DNA from: Chrysopilus asiliformis
Taxonomy: Eukaryota > Arthropoda > Insecta > Diptera > Rhagionidae
Assembly (NCBI GenBank): GCA_964034945.1
Contig: OZ035960.1
Span: 74,808,585 to 74,872,584, forward strand
Direction: 5' to 3'
Length of the DNA: 64,000 nt
Positions 31,166 through 43,190 of the stretch are shown here, piece by piece. Positions within the stretch are counted from its first letter, which is position 1. The number at the start of each line of letters is the position of its first letter. A program made the translations under genes and the position numbers. Below the pieces are notes generated by a model, which was not told where the DNA came from, made no database searches, and saw only the letters and a program-made list of their open reading frames with translations.

Positions 31166-33760
31166 TTTGTCGGCCAAGAAAAACACAGTAAAATCACGGA
31201 AAACAGTAGTTTATCACTAATATCTAATAATAAATACGAGTTTGTTACGAAATACTTGCACTTATTTTTGGGCGAAAATATATTATTATTTACCTAAAAC
31301 GCGATATAAAATTAAAGTTGCGATTTCCTCCCGACGAAACAATGCATAATAGCGCGAACAATGACAAGTGACTAAATCACCGACTACTTACTCATACATG
31401 TCCGATTTACTTTCGGGGCTTTCTACCAATACTCTCGCAGGTTTTGCTATGATCATTCATAGGTCAGAATATAAGTTACTGCGAAAAATAAATTCCTTAA
31501 ATGATGGAAGCATACAATATCCTGACCAAGCTGCTTGACAACAAGTAATTAGGGCAGACAGTGTTACGATCAAATTTTTTTTAACAAAGCGAGTACCCTG
31601 AAAAATTCAATTTCAAAATCAAACGTCCTTAGCTGTAATGAAATTAATTGTCCAGCTATTAAATTCTTCGCTGACGTCATAATGGTCAAGAGAAGATCAG
31701 CCAAAAAAATGAAAAAGATCCTCTGAGCTAGAGTTTTGTGTCAGGGTATTGGTAAACTCGTTTAACAACTTAATGTAGAAGAGATAAAGAACAGCTTTTA
31801 CCACGACTGCTTGTTCCGCTCAGATTGCGTGGGTGGGAAGAATTGAGACAGCAGACGAAGAAGGAAAGGAAAAGCTGTAACCTTACCGACCAAGTTTGCT
31901 TCTCAAATTTTGGCTCGTGTGACGTCACGAGTGTAACGAGAAATTCGAAAATTGGTCCTTATTACAAAGTTATAGATTTCACTTTTGAATTACGATGTAA
32001 GGAAATGGTTCAAGAGAGGGCCCATGTAAATTGTAATGAGGGAAAAGCTTTTTCAGTCAGTGCAGTGTAATTAAGCCATTTGAATCAAATCTGAAAAAAA
32101 GAAATTTTATAAAAAGAAAAATATTTTAAAGTAAAAGTCTTTAGAAGTTCCATAAAAAGGAAGAAAAAGTAAGGAATTTTGAGTTTGTTTTATTATCGAG
32201 TTGCATAAAGTTTCATGTTTTTTTAGAAAAAAAGCGATTGGTGATTCACTGACTGAAGAAGGTTACATTACATCAAAGTGGTAAGACATGATGCCCTTGG
32301 CCACATTTTTGTTAAAAATCTTATTTCGTTCCCTTTTAAATGCCTTTTAGGTCCCAGCAGATGCACATTTTCCTGTGGGACCACTTATTTTACGCCTAAA
32401 ACAAGATTTCTGGGTTTCCCTGCCTACAAAAAGGGTTTTCTTTTTACATCGAACCATGCGGTATTCCTGTTAAGGAAACAGGTTTTACACAGTACCGCGG
32501 GGTGACGGCTTTCCGGTTTCCCTTCTCGTGGAATCATTTTTTCTCGGAAGAATTTATATGAGGCGAATTTGATGTCATAGTATCCACAAACCTGGAGTTT
32601 TATGATTGAGTGATGATAAAGTTGAACAGAATTTTCCTTTTCTTGAAATTCGAAGCGGCAATTTGAGGAGAAAAATTGAAGTACAGGAGGTTTTCAAAAA
32701 TTCCAAACGAGGAACAAAAAAGTTATTTTTTTTATTTAAAGTAGACAAGTATTGTTGTCTTTTCAAAGTGTAAATTTTCACCTTAATTTCCCCGCTAAAG
32801 TAACATTTTAGATATTGTGTGCCGAGTTATTTCAAAACAGCGCTTCGAATCCTGGAATGTGCACAGTCGAGGATCATCGGAGAAAGCGGTGAGTTTTTTT
32901 TATGTTTTTTTGTGAAAATATTAAGGTGAAGATATTTTTTGGTGTTAACTAAATTATATGCGTTATTTTCCGAGTTGATGTCGGTTCATTAAAAATTCTA
33001 ATTCTACGATGAACATCATTTTGCAAATTAATTTTTACCTATAATAAAAAGAGAAACATTTTTGTATTGCAATCAGATCAGTTTTGTTGTTTGGATCCCT
33101 CCTTTAATTAAATGTCCAGAAAAAGTGGAAACTCCTAGTTTATTGCACTTTTACATAAATACAATGACGTGCTAAGAACGTTTTGCTTCTCCTTTGTGGC
33201 GGAGCCAATGGTATTCGAGATGTCCGTTTCCTCTTATTGATCGTTATGTCTCCTTCCGGCACGTCACTTACTGTTCACAGAGGATCCTGGCAAAACCCTC
33301 CCCCTTTTTGTTTCATGCTGACTGAGCTAGTCAGACAACGACGTGCCAGCCAGGGCCTTCTCTGTGGGCTGCGTTTGCCCGCCAAGGACAAATTCAGCCT
33401 CGTAGCAACAGTCAAAAGAATTTGATCAAATCTTATGAACAAAAGATCCCATAGATACAATCTTAGATTGCGGGAAGTTCAATCTTCAACTTTGACTCTG
33501 GCTTTCGTGCTTATTTAATTTTATTTAAAAAACCAAGACATTGATTATTCCGGCGATAAAAATACGTGCAGCAAGTGAAAGACATCTCCCCTGATGCTGA
33601 GGTATTAATTGCATTTCGAAATTGCAAAGATGTCTTCGCCAAATCAGGAAAACACCACAGGTATTTATGGTAGTCTCAATATTCTCTCTTAGTGCAAGAT
33701 ATTTTTCAGGTCTGCAAATTAGTTGGATTCCGGGCAGTAACGGGGATTCTTTAAATAAAA
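31166..33760. other. no recognised feature
   Basis: 2.6 kb without a domain, TIR or repeat partner I can support. 33185-33380 is noticeably richer in G+C (GCGGAGCCAATGG, CACGTCACTTACTG, GGCTGCGTTTGCCCGCC) and has an open + frame of 80 codons (33183-33425), but no family is recognised. Confidence 0.4.
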
Positions 33761-34285
33761 AACATAACAAAAGCTATAATTGCCAATCTGGCAATTATTG
33801 AAAACCCGTATGGTGATTTAAGTGAACAGCGAACAGTTATACCAAATTTCCCCTTTGAAGTCAAACTTTCCAATAAGATTTTTTAAAATTTATTCCAATC
33901 GGATTTTGATGTATGGGAGTTTTATGTAGAATCATATCCTAAATAACTTTTGTTCTTGCACTTTTTTGATAAGATACACCGTTTTTGAGATATTCGCAAA
34001 AATCGTTTTCGTCCGTATGGGGGGTACCATTTTTGCCCATTATCGAAGCATTTTACGAAAAATGGATCTGCGCAAAATTTCAAGACTCTAACTCAATCCG
34101 TGCGCCCGCAATCCGCGCCACAGACGGACAGACAGACGGACGGACGGACAGGTAAAAATCAATTTTTTTATCATTCTAAACACACTGGTATAATTCATTT
34201 TTGTGTGTGATGACGGGATCTTGGCGTTACAAACGGTAAGGCAAAGGTTATATACCCTTTGGTTTTACCATACGGGTATAAAAAG
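33761..34285 (-). repeat. dispersed repeat family A, full-length copy
   Basis: Oriented on the - strand it starts TTTTTATACCCGTATGGTAA, with CCGTTTGTAACGCCAAGATC, ACCAGTGTGTTTAGAATGAT, a CCGTCCGTCCGTCTGTCTG run, and ATAACTTTTGTTC, and ends GCCAGATTGGCAATTATAGC. About 525 bp. Other copies or parts: 35434-37217, 44716-52375 (split by Copia), 53036-53815, 58438-58675. The GTATGGTGA motif occurs near both ends in inverted form. Non-coding and probably a non-autonomous transposon. Confidence 0.75.
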
Positions 34286-34830
34286 TGCTCAGACATAAGG
34301 TCGTTAGTGCATTTGCGAGTGGTTTGTCAAGGTGAACAGGGATCAACGTAAGAGAACGAAAATAAATAATGTCATAGATTTATATGTTGTGGATATATCG
34401 CATAAGGTGGAGATTTGAGATTCTAAAGACATTCAGCCTTCAAATATTCACTAACAAATTTTAAAGTGGTTTCTTCGCTCCAAACAAAAGACATGTATGG
34501 AAATAAACTTAAAAGCTTATGACTTTGACTAAAAATCACACATTCGGATCTGTAAATTGCTTGCTTAGTATTTAGTGAGAAAAAGCTACTATTTTAGTCT
34601 TATATAATCTTAACAGGCCTAATGGCTAAGTAAATCGAAAGCAATTTTCACCATTTTGTAACAAAAGTAGTTTTAAATGTTATTTTTATTTTTATTCTGG
34701 TTGTATTTTCAACTAGAATATGTAACATTTTGCCAAGTAAAATTAAAAAAGATTAGATTATATTTTCACATAACAATGAGTGTATTCTTTGAGTCACGAA
34801 CAAAAATATTTTCCCTACATCTAAAACCTT

Positions 34831-35423
34831 ATAGCGTGTCCCATCTATCTATCGGTTCAGATTTCATATACCGGTTGTTTTGGCTCTGGCAACACCTAAT
34901 ATCATTCTTTCTTTGACAGAAATTCAGTATAATATTTCTGGTTGACGAAATGAGTCGCTTAACGCTTCAGCAAAATTGGGAAATGGTGGAAATTTATTTC
35001 CACAATAAAGACAATTGGTCCCAAAATCGCAAGAAAATGCCGTACAAAATCTGGTGGAAAAACGGCGCTCTCAGCCAACGGTATTAGGAAGTTTGTGCAT
35101 AAAGTGCGTGAAACGGGCTTCGTCGGGTTCGTCCTGTTCGTTCGACCGAAAATATCGCCGCGGTGGCCAAGAATGTGCGGCAACGGCCGAGAACATCGAT
35201 TTTTGCGTAAAGGTCTTGGTTTGTGGCCTTATCTTGGAAATATTGATGTGAGCGACCTTTGGTTCCAACAAGACGTTGCTCCGTGCCACACAGCGGGCCT
35301 AACAATAGCCGAAGTGCGTGAAAAATTTGAACTTTCAAATAAAAAAACCCATTTGGAAAAATATAAAGCCGTTTGTTTTTTATTAAATTTTTAAATCTGA
35401 ACTTTTAAATGGGACACCCTGTA
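34831..35423 (+). pseudogene. mariner-like (Tc1/IS630) transposase relic with TIRs
   Basis: The ends TATAGCGTGTCCCAT and ATGGGACACCCTGTA are inverted, the CAGGGTGTCCCAT type common to this group. Inside, broken frames show LTLQQNWEMVEIYFHNKDNW (from 34960), ENIAAVAKNVRQRPRTS (35150-35200) and VSDLWFQQDVAPCHTAG (about 35245-35295; WFQQD.A..HT is the second-Asp motif). Large deletions leave under 600 bp of an expected 1.2-1.4 kb and there are several stops. Inactive. Confidence 0.7.
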
Positions 35424-35883
35424 TTATTCGATATTTTTATACCCGTATAGTGAAACCAAACGGTATATTAAATTTGCCTTACCGTTTGTAACGCCAAGAT
35501 CCCGTCATCACACAAAAATATTTTCCTACATCTAAAATGAATTACACCAGTGTGTGATAAAAAAAAATTGAATTTTGCATGTCCGTCCGTCCGTCTGTGG
35601 GGCGGATTGTGGGCGTACAGGTTGAGCTAGAGACTTGAAATTTTACGCAGATTCGTTTTTCATAAAATGTTGATTCGAACGAAAACGTTTTTTGCAAATA
35701 TCTCAAAAAAGGTGCATAACTTTTGCAAGAACAAAAGTTATTTAGGACATGCTTCTACATAAAACTTCCATACATCAAAATCCGATTGGAATAAATTTTA
35801 AAAAATCTTATTCAAAAGTTTGACTTCAAAGTGGAATTTTGATACAACTGTTCGCCGTTCACTTTAACTTCGAACAATGCCAT

Positions 35884-36704
35884 CCCAGTGAAAAAGCTGT
35901 CTTTAAAGACATGACTTGTAGATGGTCTTCAACGAGAAGTACATACGAAAATCAATATATTAGAAGGAAACATAAAACAAATCGGGGCAACGACGTGAAA
36001 ACATCTAGCGGTAGGCATATAAAACTCTGGCAACGTGTTTTGACTGTGAAAGTACCTGCCAGAAAAGAATTCAGTTCCGCCCGAGATTTTTTAATTTTGG
36101 CTCTTTTATTCAGTGTTTGGTGTTTCTCGTTTTATTTATCTAAATTATTAAAGACGTTTTGTATTAAGTTTGCGTAAATATATTTGGTGACATTTGATTT
36201 TTTTCTATTATGGAAAATTTGTTGAAAAGGCAACAAAAGCAAATTATTTCTGCTTTTGCCGCTAATCTTCGGTCAGAGGCAATGGCCAATTATAATGTAT
36301 GGTAAATTCCTCTTCTTCGAATCAGGAAGAAGTCCCCATAATTGATTTTGTTTGCGAAGAGATCTGCGAGGATACACTTATATTAGGAGAAAATGAAAGC
36401 TTTTTTATTGAAGACCCAGACTTTGCAGAGCTTGAAGACGATGACGAGGATATTCAGTCTACAATATCTGATGAAATGGAGCTCTTGAAGTTAAAATTAG
36501 GTCGCTGTGAGGGCGCGCGAAAAAAAACCCCTTCAGCGCCATCTGTTTTCCGGATTTAGTACTAATGAAGACATACTTTCAGACATGTCTTTAAGATAGA
36601 CATAGACATGCTCTGTGCGTTGGTCTTGCGAATGTCTTTACTTTGTCTTCAAGACTGGTATTGAAGACGTCTTTAAAGACGTCTTGAAGACACCTTTCAC
36701 TGGG
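35884..36704. mobile_element. CCCAGTGAA-ended element 1, AT duplication
   Basis: Starts CCCAGTGAAAAAGCTGTC and ends GACACCTTTCACTGGG. Flanked by AT on each side (35882-35883, 36705-36706) where the empty site has one AT. Both ends are packed with GTCTT/AAGAC words (GTCTTTAAAGAC, GACGTCTTTAAAGACGTC). The centre has two short + frames: MENLLKRQQKQIISAF... from 36210, and an acidic one, IEDPDFAELEDDDEDIQ, near 36410-36455. No transposase motif. TSD of 2 bp is unusual. Confidence 0.8.
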
Positions 36705-36711
36705 ATATCAC

Positions 36712-37158
36712 CCCAGTGAACAAAAAATGTCTTCTTAAGGCATTATAAAGGCATTATCTTAATGCATTATCTTTACCTTATTGTTGCCTTATTTTTGTAT
36801 AGGCCATTTCCGCTTATATAAGGCCTTACAACTAAGGCAACATTAATAGTAGATGTTTTTTCCCCGGTGATGGCGCTGATTGCTTAGATGGTAAAAATTT
36901 CTTTATTAAAACGGTCTTTAAGCCTTAATCTATTACTTTTTCTATAAAAATATTTACCGAGTCGTTTAAATTCTCCTGATAGCCAACACAAAACTTCAAC
37001 AAAAAATAACTTTTTAGTTCACTTTTCCAACACACGCATAAAAGGCGCGTTTTTCCTGAGATGAACTTCCATCTCATTTTAATTTGGAGGCTTTTATATT
37101 ATTTGTCTCATGTCTTAAAGACACCTTAGCGATAATTCCTTAATAATTTTTCACTGGG
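36712..37158. mobile_element. CCCAGTGAA-ended element 2, AC duplication
   Basis: Starts CCCAGTGAACAAAAAATG and ends AATTTTTCACTGGG, flanked by AC (36710-36711, 37159-37160). Its subterminal words differ from element 1: AAGGCATTA and GCCTTA repeats (36737-36850) instead of GTCTT. Non-coding. Confidence 0.8.
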
Positions 37159-37352
37159 ACCATACGGGTTTTCAATAATTGCCAGATTGAAATTCATAGC
37201 TTTTGCTGTTTTTACAGAGAAGTGCCATCGGTCTCGCCACCGCCCGAGAGCTACAAGTATATATGGGAAATTCCTTGGAAAGTTTGTTTTGACGTTTAAC
37301 TTCTAATTTAAAATTATTCAAAAAATTTAATTTTACGCGAATTTGACTATAT

Positions 37353-37830
37353 TAAAAACATCGTTGCCGCGATTAATGTGAAAAGCGCATGTAATTTTTT
37401 TTTCGAAATTTTCGAGAAATCTCGATTTTTTGGCAAAACAAAAATTGGTATATTGGACTAGATGCTGACTGAACCGGAAGTTTAGGCCAAATTTCTCCTT
37501 GCAGGAATTGTGGTACGGGCAATTGCGCGTCTATCGGTGCCGCTCCCGTCCTGAAGTCAGTGGGAATAAGGGAACCATAATTTTTTTTTCAAAAATAGGT
37601 GTTCGAAAAATTTGCAAAATTCCCTTCCTATCGAACGGTGACCGCACCGGAAGTTAAGGCACCTTCCTGCAAGGAGAAAATTTGCCTAAACTTCCGGTTC
37701 CGTCAGCTTCCTATCCGAAATACGAATTTTCGTTTTGCCATGAAATCTCGATTTCTCGAAAATTCCGAAAACAATTTTACAGGCGCACTTCACATTAATC
37801 ACCGCAACGACAGAAATGTTTTTAAAATAG
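37353..37830. repeat. inverted repeat with ~160-bp arms
   Basis: 37353-37510 (TTAATGTGAA ... TTTTCGAGAAATC ... ACCGGAAGTTTAGGC ... CTCCTTGCAGGAA) pairs with the reverse complement of 37663-37828. Identity is high in blocks. Between them is a 150-bp loop. The open + frame at 37599-37841 is only this repeat. Confidence 0.75.
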
Positions 37831-38607
37831 TTAAAGTGTAAAATTAAAACTCAGCATAAAGCCAGCGCCAAAAACAGGAACGAAAACCCCGGGGATTCGC
37901 TGAGCCGCCGAACCCAGCAAACCTATTCTCCTACGGATGGACTTGGAACCGGACGCACGTGATCAAGGGACGTGAAGAATTTAAAATAGATTTTGCTGAG
38001 AGAAATTTTTAGTGAATTTCTTATCTTTTCAGGTGCAACATACTGCTACTTCCTGAAGCCTTTTATTTGGTTAAAAAAGTTTACGTCATTTTAGTTTTAT
38101 TTGCTCTAGAACAAAATGTTTCAAATAAATTAACATTTGCTCTATGTACAAAAATTCAAACACACTGGATACTTAAATGCATGCAATTGAAAAAAAATAC
38201 TAATGAATCTTAATTTTTTATTAATAAATAGATTTTATTGATTTCTTTATATTTGTATTTTTTCAGATTTGTAAAACTTTACGGAAACTTGTATTGTATA
38301 TACCTTTCAGCCGGCATCTTCAGAAAATCTTAGCTAAATTGAAGCCTACTGACTTCACAGTAGCCCTTTTCACTTTGACAGGATCTAACTCAAAAACTAC
38401 TCGACTGATCGCGCTAAAATTTTACAACAGAACTTTTGAGGATCTTTACAAGGAAAAACATTTATTACCAAATTGTAGGCCTTACGATAAGCGGGACAAA
38501 AAAAAATACTTGATCGCTTTGACGATATTTGTGCGTTTAACTGAATTCGTAGTAACCTAGCTGTTCACGATTGACTATCATTCTCCTTTCACAGTAATGA
38601 TCTAGAA
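37831..38607. other. no recognised feature
   Basis: An 88-codon + frame at 38294-38560 starts right after a TTTCAG-like stretch region but carries no domain I know. Left unannotated. Confidence 0.35.
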
Positions 38608-38730
38608 CAGTGGTTCCCAAAGTGGTCCCTACGGACCCCCAAGGGTCCCCGGGACCCCGGAGTCCGTGGAAAATTAAAATTGATTTGGGGGTCCCTGAAC
38701 AACGTCAGGGGGTCCGCGCAAGGTTTAATA
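38608..38730 (+). mobile_element. hAT-like terminus (CAGTGGTTCCCAAAGTGG)
   Basis: CAGTGGTTCCCAAAGTGGTC and the G/C-rich CCCCCAAGGGTCCCCGGGACC that follows are typical of one end of hAT elements. The opposite end (GGGAACCACTG) is not present, so this is a solo end or a truncated copy. Confidence 0.5.
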
Positions 38731-39026
38731 TGAAATAAAAAAATGGTGACACATTTTTATTAATATGGAAGTTAAAATAAATAACAATGAATAAATTATT
38801 AGCGATTTTTATGTCCTAAGTAAAATATTTATAGTTAGAAATATTGGGTTTTATTATTTATTATAATGCACCCTAAAAGTTATAGCTTAGGTACTATTTT
38901 ATATTTTTGTTTTATTTGTTTACTTCTGCGAATAACCAAATCCGCGAATGTTTGGAATTACTGTATTATTATATTCTGTTGTGAATTAATTGGTACAAAA
39001 TGAGTACCTACACAATATGTGACATT
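38731..39026. other. AT-rich spacer before the LINE 3' end
   Basis: No gene or repeat partner seen. Confidence 0.4.
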
Positions 39027-39446
39027 TTTTTTTTTTTTTAATAATAATAATAATTTATTTACACACAAAAGGCATTTTGCCTTATACAAAGGTGTACAGT
39101 AAAGAAAATAATTTACATTACATTAATAATTATAAAAGCTTTCAAGATATTTGCAATAAATAACACATTAGATATACAAAGGTAAATATAATAAGTTTAA
39201 GTTAAATTAAATTTAAAACTAAAATTATAATCAATATTAACATTTTTAACAATATCAATATTATTAATACCAATACTAATACTAATATTAATACTAATAT
39301 TAAAATTAAAATTAAACCACCACACATACTCAATAAAAAGGAAATATAAAAAAAATATATAGGAATTATAAATTTACAAAAATTTAAACAGTAATACGAT
39401 GCAAATTGAAGCAATGTAAAAAAAAAAAGAGAAATCTCAAAGTATT

Positions 39447-41863
39447 AATCAAGAGGTCTGTACAATTCAACAATAACATTCTTTTTAAAAATATTCAGTC
39501 TACTCTGATTTTTAAGGTCATTAGAAAGTTCATTCCACAGTTTAATGGCCCTAACAAAGAAAGACTTATCCATAATACCACTACTACGACTAGGAATTTT
39601 CATAAGACGCAATCTAGAAGAATTAAAAAAAGTTATATAACTGAATAGGAAACTAGGTATTTTCGTAGAGTAAATCTTATGAAGGAAAATAACACAACGG
39701 ATATTGAAAAATGAAAAAATATCACAGCCAAGAAAGTCGCGAACGAAATTAGAAACATGATCATATTTTTTAGTCCATAGATAAATCTTATCACAGAATT
39801 AAAGCATTTCTTAAGACGTAATAGGTTACTAACAGAGCTGCCTGAGAAAACCTCACAGCCATAACAAAATAAAGGCAAGATTAAAGCTTTGGTAAGTCTT
39901 TGTTTGACCTGAAGAGGAAGGTATAAATTGACAGAATTTAAGCGACTAATTACACTAAAAGTTCGTTTGATAATGAGACTAACATGATCCTCCCAACTTA
40001 GTGTTTCATCAAAGATTACTCCTAAGTTAATAACTTTTTTCTGGTACGGAATGATAGTTTGATTGAGTAGCACTGGTTTTAGTTGACTAGAAATGGGTTT
40101 ACGATAGAAAGCAATAACTTGCGATTTAGATGGATTGATAGACATTTTATTTGCTATAGCCCAGCGATTTAGACAACATAGATCCTCATTAACTTCATTA
40201 ACACAAGTATCTTTAGAATTAAGTTTACCGACGTTCAAAAATTGAAGGTCATCAGCGAACATATGAATTTTTCCAAATTTTATTGAGTTGTAGGCATCAT
40301 TAATAAACATCAAAAAAAGGATTGGGCCTAAAATAGAACCTTGGGGAACACCACAGGATATAGATTTGAAAGAAGAAGTACACTCACCCACTTTAACTGC
40401 TTGGCATCTATCATACAAAAAGGATTTAATAAAGTTATGGGCAGTAAGAGAAAGCTTAAACTGGGAAACTAACTTACGGAGTAAAAGGATATGATTGACG
40501 CTATCGAAAGCTTTACGAAAATCAATTAAAGCTAGTATTGCAAAATTATTATTATCAATAGCCTGTCGCACCAACTCAGAGATATCAATAACCGTTCCTG
40601 TTGTACTATGCCCATCCCTAAAACCCGACTGAGTTGGACAAAGAAAGTTACCCACCCTTAAATGGGAAACCAGTTGTTTTTTTATAGCAATTTCCAGAAT
40701 TTTAGATAAACACGGGAGGATACTAATTGGTCTAAAATCACTGACCACTTTCGGTAGATACACTTTAGGCAAAGGAGAGACTATAGCATATTTCCATTGC
40801 TTGGGGAAAAAAGATTTAGTTATACAAGCATTTATGATATGAAGAAGCACCTTATCAATAAGAGGTAAAAGTAACTTTATAAATTTAATAGGAATCCCAT
40901 CCGTCCCTACAGCATTAGTTTTGATGGAATAGATCACTTCATAAAGTTCATTGATATCAATATTCCTAAAGCTGAGACCATTATCGCTAATATCATACCA
41001 CACCGAATCCGATAAATCAACTACTGGGGAAGAAGCCGAAAAAAAATTATTCATAATCTCAGGGGAGAAGGGACAAGAGGGAGCATTAGATTTTACAGCA
41101 CCAACATCTCTTAGCCTTGACCAAAACTTTTTATTAGAGTTGTTCGCAGAGAAAAATTCTTTCGAAAATTTTATTTTGGAGTCACGAATTAATCTGTTTA
41201 CTCGATTACGCGCTTTACAAAAAACCTTCCAATTTTCATTCGTTTTGTTTCTCTTATAAACATTATAGGTGAAGTCACGATACTGTCTAGCAGAGACTAT
41301 TTTAGACGAAAACCAAGAATTAGAAAGACTAGGTTTACGAGAAGTGTGAATAAGTGGAAATTATTTATCGTGAAGGTACATAAGTGATGAAGTAAATGTA
41401 TTAACTTTCATATCAACATCAGAAATAGCGAAAATAATATCAAAAAGTGTAGATCCCTCAGCAAACAACTCACATTGATTAAAATTAGTGTAATTTCTGT
41501 ACGAACTAATCACGGTTCCAGTATCACAAACGCGAACAGGCATTTCGATAGAAATAAAAGCATGTCTAGAGAAACCAGGGTGCCAGTGAGCTTTCTGGAG
41601 ATTATTATTAACAATATCATTGCTTACGAAAAAATCCAATAATGATTGGGAGTTATGATGGGTCAAAGTGAGTTGGAGATGAGTTTATTGGGTCAACATT
41701 AATTGCAAGATCAAACTGATCAAAAAATGAAGAACAGCGTCGAAAATTATTAGGTTCAAGAAGATTACAATTAAAGTCACCCGTTAGTAAAATTTTAGAA
41801 TACCTTGAACTAAAATCAAAAAGAACATCCGTTAGGCACTCATAGCGACCTCTAGGACAGTAA
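39447..41863 (-). pseudogene. LINE ORF2 remainder: endonuclease end, reverse transcriptase, C-terminus
   Basis: After the insertion the frame gives KILLTGDFNCNLLEP (catalytic Asp) and, after a one-base shift near 41665, SQSLLDFFVSND and SRHAFISIEM (catalytic His). A TAA interrupts at 41361. The RT follows: SDFRPISILPCLSKILE, PTQSGFRDGHSTT, ILALIDFRKAFDSVNH, CGVPQGSILGPILFL, HMFADDLQF (catalytic FADD). Near 39775 a one-base shift in an A run leads to a C-terminal frame with SFFVRAIKLWNELSNDL, ending at 39447. Expected activity by family: target-primed reverse transcription. Inactive as it stands. Confidence 0.85.
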
Positions 41864-42777
41864 CACCCCGATTATCTTAGACCATTCACTAAAAACGACG
41901 CATTTTATTTCATTTCACTGAAAGTGAAATTTTTAATTATCTTAGACTCATGACCGATTCGTGAAATAGTGCGAAACTTATATGGCATCACTGCAATGAA
42001 GGTTACAAATCTCACCGCAGCACAAAGCTCACGGGAACCTATTTCGTTGCGTATGCACTAGCTATACGACTCAATATACTTTTGTGGATAAACTTCAAAA
42101 TTAACTTTTGAAGTTTCAAATTTTAAAGTTTTGAGTATTTTGTTTGCGAATACTAATTAGAAAAACGTATTTCAAGGGTCAGTTAAGTTTATTTATAGAA
42201 GAAAAATGAGCTCCCTGGAAATGTTCGAATCGGATGACGAAGTTTCGGATACAGATTGCCGACAAATCAGGCGAAACTTGAGAGACAATTCCAATCCTCT
42301 GGAATTGCCGGAAGAATTGTAACACATTTTTTATTTTACTATGTAAAATTATTGTTATGTTTTTTTCAGGTTTGTAAAAATTTTTCGCTTAATAAAACGG
42401 CTTTTAGTTGGGTTCTGCAGCTCCTAAGCCAAAACCTTCCCTCCACTATGCGATCCACTTCTGTTCTTCCCATTTTAAAATTTGCGGGGACGTTGCGGTT
42501 TCAAATTGTTTTACATTAGTAATTTTATAGCTAAAATTTGTGATTATCAAATGTTACAATTGAAAGAATAGTAATAATAAACACCCTCGTTGATTTTCCA
42601 TACATTTTCCATCCATCAATTACCGCTGTCGATCACAAAATAGCAGCCGACTTGAAATGTCACTTTTGGCGACAAATTTCGCAAAAAAAGGCTAACATGA
42701 TTGGGTTTTTTTTACATAATCCCGATAACCAAATGAAGTGAAATTCGTCGATTCACGAGTCTTAAATAATCGGGGTG
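41864..42777. mobile_element. PIF/Harbinger element, internally deleted, TAA duplication
   Basis: Ends CACCCCGATTATCTTAGAC and GTCTTAAATAATCGGGGTG are inverted with one or two mismatches. TAA flanks both sides (41861-41863, 42778-42780), and removing it restores the LINE endonuclease reading. It retains a piece of Harbinger transposase on the + strand: MSSLEMFESDDEVSDTDC from 42207, an intron with acceptor TTTTTTCAG at 42370, then VCKNFSLNKTAFSWVLQLL and TRSTSVLPILKF-like MRSTSVLPILKFAGTLRF. Everything with the DDE catalytic core is gone. Confidence 0.85.
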
Positions 42778-43190
42778 TAAATAACCCCTAAAAGCAAAGG
42801 AGAATCACCAGTAGAAATTTCAACAAACAGATATTCAAGATCATCAAAAGTATCAGCTAGTACGACCCTTGCTTTTAACTTACTGGAGATGAAGAAAGCC
42901 ACCCCTCCTCCCCTAGAATAGAGACGATCCTGTCGAAAGGTGTTAAAGCCTCTAATTTTAATAGAACAGTCAAGAATATTTGGTTTAAGCCATGTTTCAG
43001 AAATTGCGACTATATCGAACTCGCCATTAAGTATATAGTTGGATAATTCATCAAATTTGGCAGTTCTAAGAGTCGGACGAATACTTTGAATATTAATATG
43101 ACCTAGTTTAAGAACTCGACTAAGTGTTAACCCGCTTTCAACTGCATCCAAATAGCTATGATTATCCTTTAATAAAGCAAAAAATATCAA
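42778..43190 (-). pseudogene. LINE ORF2 apurinic-type endonuclease, N-terminal part
   Basis: Motifs in order: GHINIQSIRPTL (Asn), FDIVAISETWLKP (catalytic Glu), DRLYSRGGGVAFF. It stops abruptly after LLLGVIY, where a Harbinger element is inserted; the protein resumes at 41860. No in-frame ATG is obvious, so the start of ORF2 is uncertain. Confidence 0.75.

Larger units (their letters stand above)
35434..37217 (+). repeat. dispersed repeat family A copy, interrupted by two elements
   Basis: Starts TTTTTATACCCGTATAGTG at 35434 and ends GCCAGATTGAAATTCATAGC near 37200. Removing 35884-36704 and 36712-37158 with one copy of each duplication restores the GCCATATCACCATACGGG seen in the intact stretch at 53757-53774. 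Confidence 0.8.

Noticed and set aside
33183..33425. GC-richer 80-codon frame as a small host gene
   Set aside because: No domain, no splice signals, no start context; composition alone is weak evidence.
38294..38560. 88-codon frame (MYIPFSRHLQK...) as an exon
   Set aside because: No family recognised and no repeat partner; could be chance in AT-rich DNA.
40951..41259. Open + frame of 102 codons
   Set aside because: Antisense shadow of the LINE RT frame.
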